Position numbers and translations under genes: made by a program. This document shows positions 13,285 through 22,592 of a stretch of 64,000 bases of DNA, piece by piece. Position 1 is the stretch's first letter; every line of letters starts with the position of its first letter. The DNA is from Boletus sp. NGJ (Eukaryota; Basidiomycota; Agaricomycetes; Boletales; Boletaceae), in contig JAGTXK010000030.1 in the NCBI GenBank assembly GCA_019096195.1, forward strand, positions 62,001 through 126,000, written 5' to 3'. The notes beneath the pieces were generated by a model. It was not told where the DNA came from. It saw only the letters and a list, made by a program, of their open reading frames with translations, and ran no database searches.

Positions 13285-13462
13285 AGGGGAAACTGGGGGA
13301 AAGCTGGCTGCTATCTGTATCATATATCCTCTGCTAGTGCTCTTTGTGCTCTTCTGCTCTGGTAGTATTTATTAATCGCTTGGTGGTTGTTTCAATGGGA
13401 TAGCGACGCTAATTATCTATGGATGCCATTTTACTGTACAACTTGCACCGCTGGACGTCGAG

Positions 13463-16111
13463 TCAGACAGTCCATTTTCTCATCTTTGCGACCAACTGTG
13501 CTATTCTGTCACTTCCGTCGTCGCTCGCGAGCATTGCTCTCCCCGCGTCGTCCGTCATCCCGACACAAGCCTTCCACCGCTCCAGATCTCCCCTCTCAAC
13601 GCCCAGCGCACGCACGATCGTCTCGAGGTATCCCAAGTCAGCGCTGAGCTGCGCGGCCCCCGCTACGCTCAGCGTTTTGATCTGTGGCAGAACGTCCCGC
13701 GTGAGGTGTACGACCGTCGCGCGGCCGAGGGACGAGAGCCACGCAGCGGTGACAGCCTCTGGCGAATACCCCTGTCCCTGCTCGTCCGCTTCTCCTGTCA
13801 CCGGCACCGTCTCCCCACCATCTGCACCAGATAGCCCTCCGAGCTCGAACCCGAGCGCATCGTCTTCCGCATAGACCTCGAACAGCCTCGGAAGGTTGAG
13901 TAGCCCGTCGCCGACGCGGTGCGCGACCTCGCTGGGGCTGAGCGAGAACGTGGGTACGACCAAGCCCGCCATGCCAGGCACCGCTTCTTGGAGGCGCACA
14001 GCGGACCACAGGGGCAGGGTTGGATAGGCTGCGAGGTGCGCGTAGAGCGGCGAGAGCAGGACGCGTTGCAGTGTGCGTTGGTTGGCCCGTGCGAACGCCG
14101 TCAGTGCGGCGTGCGCACTCGGAAGGAGAAGAGGACTCGGCGCGGATTTCGTCGAGGCGGGTGCGACGCGCGTAAGGAGTTCTCTCAGCTCGAGCGAGTT
14201 TAGTGAGGATTGGGCGAGCAAGAGGCCTTCGCCTTTGGTTGCCCCGGGGGTGTACACGCCGGACCCGCCGCTTCCCCATGCCGTTCGAAAGACTGTCGAC
14301 AGCTGTCCGAGCGATGCCTTCAGGCGGGTCTCGAACACGCCAAGACGGTCTCTCACTGCCCGCCCAGCGGCGAGGAGATGCAGCACCTTTTGTATGTGCG
14401 CCCAGTCCTGTGACGTGTAGTCTAGGTCCGCAAGTTCTTCGTCCTCCAGACTCGCTGACGCCAACTTTGGTGCAGAACCCGATCGCGAATCTGTGTCGAG
14501 GAGATTGGAAATGGAGTTTGTCCAGGCCCCCACGAACGCGCTCACAAAGGCATCTAGAGTGCGCACGAGGCTAACACAGGCGTAACCGTGCGTGAACACT
14601 AGGCAACGTTCGATGCTTTCCTCCGCAGCGCTGAACACGTCCACGGCACGTTCGCGCATGGCCCGCGCAGCTCGATCGCCGTCCAAATCCCTGATGTTAC
14701 CAGGAAGTGGCGAACCCAAGGTGTCGTCCAATAACCGCCTCTCGAGGGTACCAAAGTCGACCTGGAAGTCGAGGAATGGTTGGAAGAGGCATTGATCCCA
14801 CTCTGCACCTTCGTCTGCACCGTCACTGGCGACACTCGTGCTACCTATACCTCCCCCTCCAAGTCTGCCCGTACTACTCATTGACCGCCACGACATGGAC
14901 ATTCGTACGGAACGCCTTCTGGAATGTTTCCCTTCACTTGGGGAAGCAGACGAGGATGCAACTAACAAGGGAGGCGCAGACGCGCGTAGTTTTTCGAGGA
15001 TTCTCTGAGCACCTCGCGCAAACTCTTCGGAGGCTTGAAGAAGCTTCACCACGTCCTTCAACGCTGTCGCACTACTCCCATTGTGGAAGAGGGCAGCAAG
15101 ACGTTGAGCGGGAGACGGTGCGAGCACGCTGAGAGTTGTGTAAATGAGAGCGGAGAGCGTGCGTTCTGGATCTGGAAAGATATTGGGAAGGGCTGTACGC
15201 TCTCCATTGAGCACCGTCAAAAAAGAGGAGAGGAAGGAAGGGTAAAATGCGCTCAGTGATTGAGGAGTTTCTTTCTCGGCACTAGGTTCGCCCTCGATGA
15301 CAGCTTTGCTCCATGCCTCCGCTATGGAGCTGCGTCGCGTACCATAGTAATAGTTTCTGAATTCGCCTTCCCGCTCTATATCGACGAAGATGGCATAGAA
15401 CGACTTGCACGATTCCACGTCACAAGCGGTCACAGCGCGTACAAGATCAGGAGAGAGAGCAGCCTCGAGCTGGTTCGCGAGTGAGGTCAGTAGCGCACGA
15501 CGAGGTTCGTGCACTCCTCCAGACGAGATGCCGGGGCTAGTGGCGGTACGAGCAGACACAGGCATCAACCGAGCCGAGGCCGATAGCCTGGAAGCAGCAC
15601 GTGCATACGCCTTTTCTGCAAGCAAAGTGGTGACCTCTGCCTCTAGAGCGCCCCACGACTCTGCCTCGCGGAGGACGTCGCGAGCAGCTTCCATTCGCGT
15701 TCTCAGAGTATCGAGATGCTGCAATCGTTCGAGGACCTTGGAGGTCGCGTCAGACTCTGCAAAGTCGGTTGTCGGGCTGTGAGACTGCGAAGACGGGAGG
15801 GACTGCGCTAAGACGTTGCGAAGTGCCAGTGCGCTATCCCGAGTGAAGTGGATGTCGTAGGAAAGACGAGGTGCAGCGCGTGCAATGTCGTCGATGATGT
15901 GCTCGAGGGCTGCAGACGTCGATTGGGCTGCTATGGACGTCGTGGTCTGTAGCGCGTCCAGGGTGGAGGCATGAGCGACGAGCAGGGGATCACTGGACGG
16001 AACGGCATCGACAGGAACGTTGAGAACGGTGTTGAGCCATGTCAATACGTCGGAAGATTTATCCAGCTGCTCAGCGACCGACGCTGCAGTCACTGTCGCT
16101 GTCGAGGCCAT
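13463..16111 (-). CDS. COG7: Conserved oligomeric Golgi complex subunit 7
   Basis: Subunit of the COG tethering complex (lobe B), which guides retrograde vesicles within the Golgi. It is one uninterrupted frame of 882 residues, unlike its intron-rich neighbours. The N-terminus (SSDVLTWLNTVLNVP) and the following helical region (VLERLQHLDTLRTRMEAARD, LREAESWGALEAEVTTLL) match the family's N-terminal coiled coil. The rest is helical, with Ser/Gly-rich inserts around residues 385-430. The length is within the range for fungal COG7. Its stop faces the stop of the RRM gene 178 bp away (convergent pair). The assignment rests on the N-terminal pattern and overall architecture. Confidence 0.8.
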   Translation of the reverse strand: MASTATVTAASVAEQLDKSSDVLTWLNTVLNVPVDAVPSSDPLLVAHASTLDALQTTTSIAAQSTSAALEHIIDDIARAAPRLSYDIHFTRDSALALRNVLAQSLPSSQSHSPTTDFAESDATSKVLERLQHLDTLRTRMEAARDVLREAESWGALEAEVTTLLAEKAYARAASRLSASARLMPVSARTATSPGISSGGVHEPRRALLTSLANQLEAALSPDLVRAVTACDVESCKSFYAIFVDIEREGEFRNYYYGTRRSSIAEAWSKAVIEGEPSAEKETPQSLSAFYPSFLSSFLTVLNGERTALPNIFPDPERTLSALIYTTLSVLAPSPAQRLAALFHNGSSATALKDVVKLLQASEEFARGAQRILEKLRASAPPLLVASSSASPSEGKHSRRRSVRMSMSWRSMSSTGRLGGGGIGSTSVASDGADEGAEWDQCLFQPFLDFQVDFGTLERRLLDDTLGSPLPGNIRDLDGDRAARAMRERAVDVFSAAEESIERCLVFTHGYACVSLVRTLDAFVSAFVGAWTNSISNLLDTDSRSGSAPKLASASLEDEELADLDYTSQDWAHIQKVLHLLAAGRAVRDRLGVFETRLKASLGQLSTVFRTAWGSGGSGVYTPGATKGEGLLLAQSSLNSLELRELLTRVAPASTKSAPSPLLLPSAHAALTAFARANQRTLQRVLLSPLYAHLAAYPTLPLWSAVRLQEAVPGMAGLVVPTFSLSPSEVAHRVGDGLLNLPRLFEVYAEDDALGFELGGLSGADGGETVPVTGEADEQGQGYSPEAVTAAWLSSLGRATVVHLTRDVLPQIKTLSVAGAAQLSADLGYLETIVRALGVERGDLERWKACVGMTDDAGRAMLASDDGSDRIAQLVAKMRKWTV

Positions 16112-16203
16112 ACCAAAAACGGCAATCTAGGAAGGAAGGCTAGTAGCCTTGTACAAGGTCGCACAGTCTTAGTATACGGACATCGGAGTGTCGTATGAAC
16201 ATG

Positions 16204-16275
16204 TCGGATATGGTGTAACGGCTAACATTGCCGCCTCTCACGCGGCAGCTCGGGGTTCGACTCCCCGTATCCGAG
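16204..16275 (+). tRNA. tRNA-Glu (CUC), copy 1
   Basis: A full cloverleaf can be drawn. The 7-bp acceptor is TCGGATA/TATCCGA with G as discriminator, the D-stem is GTGT/ACAT, the anticodon stem is GCCGC/GCGGC with loop CTCTCAC (anticodon CTC), and the T-stem is CGGGG/CCCCG with loop TTCGACT. No intron is present. A T-run just downstream (TTTTT near 16279) fits a Pol III terminator. Confidence 0.97.
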
Positions 16276-16571
16276 TGCTTTTTCTCTCTCGCAGGTATCA
16301 CATTTCCTGGCCCCAGTTCTATTATCCAAGCATGGTTATCTCGTTCGTTCGGTATCGCCTCGGTGGATGAAAATCTGATTTTGGTCGTCCTCATGCTCAT
16401 GACTGACCTGTTAAGTCCAAATCGACCCCTATCTCTCGTGCCCTTCTGGCGCGCCACCGAAGCAGCACTGGGACATGCGATCTAGGAAGAGGATGAAAGA
16501 AAACAAAGGGCTTCGAGATCGGGATTGATTTCCTTCTTGCACTGCAGCGCTACGACGCAAGAAAAATGGGA

Positions 16572-16643
16572 CTCGGATACGGGGAGTCGAACCCCGAGCT
16601 GCCGCGTGAGAGGCGGCAATGTTAGCCGTTACACCATATCCGA
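16572..16643 (-). tRNA. tRNA-Glu (CUC), copy 2
   Basis: This is the exact reverse complement of the copy at 16204-16275, with the same anticodon CTC and all stems intact. Downstream on its own strand is a TTTTT run (AAAAA at about 16562-16566 on +). With copy 1 it forms a 72-bp perfect inverted repeat around a spacer of about 296 bp. Confidence 0.97.
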
Positions 16644-16722
16644 CTATCAGACGAGTGGTTTCGTGGTGCAGCTCACCTTCATTTCCCAATGATGCTTAGC
16701 GTATGAACGAGATATGTACTAA

Positions 16723-16763
16723 TCAGATATGGTGCGGCTAACGTTGCCGCCTCGGGGTTCTAA
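16723..16763 (+). pseudogene. tRNA-Glu relic
   Basis: A shortened and altered copy of the neighbouring tRNA-Glu genes lies here. It keeps a TCAGATATGGTG start, the CGGCTAAC D-arm piece, TTGCCGCCTC and GGGGTTC. The middle of the D-loop and the 3' half of the anticodon arm are missing, and the T-loop is changed. The larger gap lies between two CTC motifs, as expected from slippage between short direct repeats. No cloverleaf can form. Confidence 0.8.
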
Positions 16764-16888
16764 CGGTCAGATGAAGGGAAAATTGAACCCAGATCATGCC
16801 GCTGACGTAAGCAATACTTTACCTTGTTTTCCTCGATCCGCAGCAAAAATCGAAAAGCAAGTCGTCGTCTGCCTCGAACGAAAAGGGC

Positions 16889-16960
16889 CTCGGATACGGG
16901 GAGTCGAACCCCGAGCTGCCGCGTGAGAGGCGGCAATGTTAGCCGTTACACCATATCCGA
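16889..16960 (-). tRNA. tRNA-Glu (CUC), copy 3
   Basis: Sequence is identical to the other two intact copies, on the - strand. A TTTT run follows on the transcribed strand (AAAA near 16881-16884 on +). All stems pair and the anticodon is CTC. Confidence 0.97.
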
Positions 16961-17855
16961 TGGTGTGCCGATTGACCCTGTGTGTAAAACACAGAACCAA
17001 GGCATCTCGAAGCGAGAATGCTACCTCTATCTATCGCAGGGGAGATGGCTGGCAAGTCATATGGGGAGTGGGAATCTTCAACGCGCAACGCTTCATCGTT
17101 TTATAGTCATGCGATAAACCTGTCGCGTGCTCAGCTCGTGCCAAAGATGCGATCGCGCGCACGTAACAGTACTAAAGAAAGTATCGAATCGCATACGCTA
17201 CTTGGAAGTAAGGAAGACAACTACCCCATCGTCGATCATCGTCACCAATCTAACACACGGCATTACAGGTAATAATACAATGATAGACGCCCGTACAGGA
17301 TGGCCAGCAGCCCGATCAGGGGCCCCTACGGACAACACTGTGGCATTGACAGTCGTCACCGGCGATCCGCATCACTCTACAGCTTGGTAAACGGTACATG
17401 TGGTCAGGAAATTGATCCGAGGATCTGGGCGTTAAGTAGGCAATTTCGGACACCAAACACCACATAGTGCCATGTCATAGTCATTTTCATAGCGATCAGC
17501 AGATTGAAATGGCAAAGCATACTGCCCCGCTTGTTACTATCGGTCGGTAATTCATCGTAGCCACGTTGTTCGGCGGAATTGGTAATGCCATCCTGTTACC
17601 ACCAAACCCAATCCATTGAACAGACAAATGTGTACGGAATGTAACAGACGAAAGTAGGAGAAACAAAAAACAGCAGACAAAAAGGACCATATGAGAACTA
17701 TCACCGTATAGAAATATCAGCAGACCAGCTGCCTCTTCGTAAATGACCAAGAATCAAGCAAAGTTCGGTTATAAAAGTGAAGAACACAATCTAATATGGG
17801 AGCGAGGGAATGGGGAATGGGGGGGAATGGGGGAATGGGAATCTTATGACTTCAA
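16961..17855. other. Intergenic, no gene seen
   Basis: Between the tRNA cluster and the zinc-finger gene I see only short open frames without domains or supporting splice sites. A G-rich run of GGGAATGGG-like units occurs near 17800-17840. The region may hold the 3' UTR of the zinc-finger gene, read on the - strand. Confidence 0.5.
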
Positions 17856-18304
17856 TCACCTTGCACCCCCACAGAGTGCAAGGTGTGTGTTCCTCGCCAC
17901 CTTACCCGTGAAGGCGGCTCCACAGCTGGGACAGAGCCACCTCCAGAGTAAGTGCTTCTCTTGGATATGCCTCATCAACCCTTCTTTATTAAAAGTAGAG
18001 GCATCCGAGCAATTCTCCCACTGGCATAGGAAGCCGAGGGAACGATATCCGACACCGTATATCCCATGGGCGTCCCTCAGGTGTGTAGGGAAATAAATCC
18101 CTTGAACGGCGGTACCACATCGCACGCCGCCTGCTGCCCAACGACAAGTGTGGGGGTTGAGCTCTGGTGAGCTGGCAATAGAGACCAGCCTCTGGGCGTC
18201 CTGAAGAGAGTAAGACACAGCGATGGACATTGCGTTTGTCTTACCTCGTCTGTGAAATCGTGGTTGAAACCATCACTGTAGCTGTTTGTAATGTTCTGAG
18301 GCAT
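17856..18304 (-). CDS. Small C2H2-like zinc-finger protein
   Basis: Two exons (18245-18304 and 17856-18200) joined at a clean GT-AG intron give a protein of about 134 residues. Three Cys/His clusters are visible: CRWAAGGVRCG followed by HLRDAHG, FLCQWENCSD followed by HIQEKH, and WLCPSCGAAFTGKVARNTH followed by a Cys. The first two have the two-Cys, two-His order of C2H2 fingers with non-standard spacing, and the third ends in Cys. It could bind DNA or RNA, but no specific role can be assigned. A small protein consisting almost only of fingers is common in mushroom genomes. Confidence 0.7.
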
Positions 18305-19185
18305 TGTAGTCGCTTGGAGGAGACAAACTCTGGTGAAGATCGCGAAACGTACCGTTACTCAAAAGCAGAGTACGACCATGTTTGACATTTATACGACACT
18401 AACGCAGATATCCTGCCACGCGCGACTCGGATGAGATCAGAACGCTTGCGCACTAGCACAGCTTGGCAATTGGCTCCGCCGCCTACAAGGACTCACATGT
18501 ATGATATATTATGTCTGCGTCAACGTGGTGGGCACTTTTCCCGAGGATGGCACGCATTAAACTACGGATTGCCACTGATCAACCCGCCAGTTGGACTAAT
18601 TGCAGTAAAGTCTGCACGCATTCCAGTCACAGATGCTGAAGGGGCTCAACTTGGTATGTGTCGCATTTCACATTTGCGGTTGAACTTTGCCACTTGGTAG
18701 ATAACCGCATAAACCAACGAGTCACATCGAAGAAAATAGCGGTACCTACCCACATGTCCGGAGCTCGAGTTTCATCAAACGATTGCCAATGCTAGCCACC
18801 GTTGCCCGGCGTCTGCTTGGTTCACCGCTGGAAATGATTGGGCGCTGACGAAATACCACCATACATGATTTTGATTGCTTCTCCCACGGAGTGGCTCAAA
18901 CACCCGCTTGTCCTACAGCCCTAAGGCTACACTACAACAGTGACTAACACATTCAAACGTCATTGAACGATAGGAATGTCACATGCACATGCACAAAATC
19001 TTTGCTGGATGAATTGAATGAGGCAACACACGATGGAAACAGAAAGCCAGATAGAGGGAAAGAAAGAATGGAGGACCACAAATAAATGCAAACGAAGGAA
19101 CGTAAGTGACACAGCAACTGCGTCTAGACAGGCTAGTCAAAAAATTGCCACTGAATCATTGGTCTTGAATGGCATCAACACACCT
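18305..19185. other. Intergenic, no gene seen
   Basis: Only short frames without recognisable domains occur between the zinc-finger gene and the 3' end of eIF5A (stop at 19186 on the - strand). A stretch around 18431-18700 (+) stays open but matches nothing I know. Confidence 0.45.
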
Positions 19186-19970
19186 TCAAGCTTTCGGTCC
19201 CTCCTTGAAGGAAATGGCCTGCTCCTCATTCATAGCAGAGACGATTGTGATCAGAAGTTCCTTTCCTTCGTCGAAATCCTTCTGGATGCTCGTTCCAAGG
19301 TCACCCTCAGGGACTTTAATATCATCCTTGGGTGTCCCGTCTGCTGTCATGAGGTTAAGGTAACCGTCATCAATGTTCACCTAAGGAAAGAAATAAGATC
19401 CTGGTGAATGAATTCACAGTAGATAAGCATCTACAAGGGCGTATTCATTTCGTTGAACGTTGGGAACATCCATGTTGTGAGTAGAGGGAGAGATATCTTC
19501 CTGTTCGAACATAGAGTAGTGAGTTGGCGTACAACGCTCTGCGGACCCATCGATACATACCAATTTCTTGCCGGTAAAAATCTATGCAAGATGATGTCAG
19601 GAAGAAAATCAAGCGCTGGTACTACTGAAACATACATCAATGGCGACAAGATGGACCTTGGCGTGTCCATGCTTTCCGGTCTTGGAGGTCGACATTTCGA
19701 CAATTTTGCAGGGGCGGCCTGATGGTAAGGAGAATACATCAGACAACAGATGCGAACCTCCCCACAACGTGAGGATTTGGATAGTAAAATACCTTTAATG
19801 ACAACATGACCATTTTTGCGAAGAGCAGAACATTGCATGGGAAAGGTGAGCGAGGCACCTGCACTGGCCTAACAATCGGCATCGAGTACGATCAACAGCG
19901 GAGACGAGCAAGGAGAGATAAGGAGGCAGACCTGCTCAAAAACCTGGTTATGCTGCTCATCGTCGTTCAT
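19186..19970 (-). CDS. eIF5A: Translation factor eIF5A (hypusine-containing)
   Basis: Promotes peptide-bond formation and elongation at stalling motifs such as polyproline, and also termination. Six exons join cleanly into about 158 residues starting [20 protein letters not shown]. The hypusine loop [12 protein letters not shown] is intact and the modified lysine would be about Lys54. The KOW-like N-terminal barrel ([19 protein letters not shown]) and the C-terminal OB fold ([32 protein letters not shown]) are both complete. The last exon is 19186-19380. The length and sequence are normal for a fungus, and this is the only copy in the window. Confidence 0.96.
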
Positions 19971-20756
19971 CGTTGTAATGGTGATGCAAAGGGGGATCTA
20001 AGTGAGTCTACGTGAGGGGAAGATAGAAAAGATGAAAGAAGATGTTAGGATGAGAACAAGATTTTGAAAAAAAACAGAATTGACCAACAACACGATCGCG
20101 ATTGCCGTTTCAAGCTCCGACGTGTGAATATATGGCTCGGATGCCGAGTTGCCGTGGTCTATACTTCAACAAAGTCCATATGTACATTGTCAACCTGTCG
20201 TAGTCTACCAACGAACATGCTGAGGATATCAATGAAACTAAGTCGGCTCGGTAACAGCGAACTACGGAAATGAAAGGGTGAAAGCAAACGAAAGAAAAAA
20301 ATGAGATCCCATTCGTTGGTTCGAGGGTTGTTCCAATTGTGCAACAGAAACAACCCACTTGAATCGCAGTGAATGAGAGGTACTGTTATGCCGCATGCGC
20401 CACCATCACGCTGGGCAATGCTACTGGACCCTTGTATGTTGGTGAAATGACCGTTATCCTTAAGAACCTGCCCGCCAATTTACGAAGCTGATTAGTGAAC
20501 AAGCCAAGTGACATGCTGAAGTGCTGTGTCCATGGGTTCCTTGGAGATGCCAACCAAGCGGCGTGTTGTCTGTTGTCGGGAATTGCCGATCCAGGTGAGT
20601 GTAAGTAACGACGACTTTGTACGTGTCTCTCTTCCAGCCGGACCCTGTACAGTCCCCAAATCGTCACAGCCCGGCAAGCACATAAGACAGTGTTCCTCTC
20701 GGCTCATGCTAATCATCAACACCAGATTCACTTCTGATTGCATAGTTCGATTTATC
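19971..20756. other. Divergent upstream region of eIF5A and the LIM gene
   Basis: The 5' flanks of two genes that point away from each other. Open frames here carry no domains. The + strand frame that runs into the LIM gene starts upstream, but its first LIM-like residues begin only at the ATG at 20757. No TATA box could be pointed to with confidence. Confidence 0.45.
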
Positions 20757-22297
20757 ATGCATCCGTTTGGAGGAACACCAGTATGTCCCCGATGCAGCAA
20801 GGCCGTGTATGCAGCCGAGCAGGTGTGTAGCGTTTAACGGTCGTACTCATGCCTCGCTTGACTCATGCGCGTGCGATCTAGGTCATGGGGCCAGGTCGTA
20901 AGGTAAGCACACTCGGTTAGCCCTGTAGAATCTCCGTCACTGTTCACCTTGTCAGCTATACCACAAGGCATGTTATTAAACCACCCCTTCTACGCTTGCT
21001 CATTCAGGTACCGTACTGTACCCTTAACAGCCATGTCTTGCGTGTACTTCGTGCAACAAACGTCTGGACTCCCTTACCCTACTAGAGCACGACCAAGAGG
21101 TATGGCCTTTTCATCATGGCCTATTCGCTCATCTTGATGCTCACTTGATTTAGCCATATTGGTAGGCATCGCTTTTCCAACCCTTGTTTCGCTCACCTTT
21201 GACCCATTTCCCAAGCAAAAATTGCCATGTACGCAACTTCGGTACCCGGGACCTTCGACAGGCAAACCTCCCTCATCGAGACGACCTTGTTTCTCCTTCA
21301 ACTCCCTCCTCTCCTGCCCGAAACCCTTTCCTTGCGATGTCTGGGGCGTCCAGTACCCATTCCCGAACGTCGGGTGACGTCACTAGCCAAATGTCCCCCG
21401 TTCGTTCCCCTTTCCCTCTGCCAACTGCGCGTGGCCGAGCTAATGGTTCGCTGGATCTCACACCGCGTCCCCTTGTCAACGATGGATCTCGTTCACCCGT
21501 CCGCACCCAGTTCACAGGAGCAGGACCACTCCTTCGTGCCAACTCTGCCCTCCCCGCGCGGTACTCTCGTGCTCCTATCAACCCAGCAAGTGATTTAATC
21601 ACTCCTAGTGCAGAACCAAACACAGAGGAAAACGATACTGCAGAAGAGGACGAAGTGCAAGACATTGTTGAGGAGCGTATGTCCTTTGAGGGCGACATCA
21701 CCAACACCCAACGTGTCGGTGAAAATCAGTTTCCGCGCACGGTTTCACTCAGTCCCTCCAAGTCTATCCCAAGTGTTCCCAGAAGTATGGAGCGCGCGGA
21801 CTCCATCCCAATTGATCGCCCAGTTTCACCACTCAAGCCTAACTCGACTGGGTTTGTTTCTGGTGGAGCGACGAGCTCATTGAAACAGACTGCTACTGGT
21901 TCGCGTTACGGAACTGCGCTCGGCGGTAGCACAGCTAGCCCTGCAAGGACATGGGGGCTCAGTGGCACGACGCCTGTATGTCCACGATGTGGCAAGAATG
22001 TGTATTTTGCGGAACAGGTTAGTGAATACGTTTCTAATGATTCAAATGCATCTTGATATGGTTGATAGATGAAAGCAGTTGGAAAGACGTGGCATAAAGG
22101 ATGCTTGCGTTGCACTTCTTGCAATACCCTGTTAGATTCCAAGCGGTTGAATGACAAGGACGGAGATCCGCTCTGTGGAAGATGTTATAATAAGGCACGT
22201 CATGTTTTGCGCGTATTTTCCTCCTCTGACATCCTTCATCTAGCTTCATGGCCCACAAGGAAACGGGTATGCTCTGCTTGGAAAACCGGGCAGTTAA
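20757..22297 (+). CDS. Two-LIM-domain protein with Ser/Pro-rich linker
   Basis: LIM domains are double zinc fingers for protein contacts, often at actin structures or polarity sites. LIM1 is assembled from six small exons: 20757-20822, 20882-20902 (21 nt), 20956-20967 (12 nt), 21031-21099, 21154-21161 (8 nt) and the start of the long exon at 21216. The joined product reads TPVCPRCSKAVYAAEQ, VMGPGRK, LYHK, PCLACTSCNKRLDS, EPYCKNCHVRNFG. LIM2 is GTTPVCPRCGKNVYFAEQ, then MKAVGKTWHKGCLRCTSC, then DGDPLCGRCYNK. A linker of about 250 residues rich in Ser, Pro and Arg lies between them. Introns at 20968-21030 and 22195-22243 are GC-AG. The C-terminus reads LHGPQGNGYALLGKPGS. The reading depends on the 8-nt exon, without which the eighth zinc ligand region is lost. 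Confidence 0.88.
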
Positions 22298-22592
22298 ACA
22301 TCATATCTCACCCTCCATGATTCTAATACTGATGCTGAATAGTGAATATTTGAATCTTGAAACGATTTTTCGATATCATTATTTCACTCTTGTGCCTGTA
22401 CCGTTTACATGTTGTTTTCTTCCAGTGTCACCATCAGTGAGCCCAGATACATACACTGTATTGTGGACTCCTCCCGATTCTCGATACGTATACTTACTTG
22501 GAAGCAATCCCTATTGAACTTCCTAGCAAAGGCAGAATGATTTGATTTCTTGGTCCCACCTACATAGGGATCTGGAGAAAGGTTGTCCGTAC

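Noticed and set aside
12508-13323. Long His/Ser- and Pro/Ile-rich frames on the - strand at the RRM gene
   Set aside because: They are antisense readings of the Met/Gly repeat, not genes.
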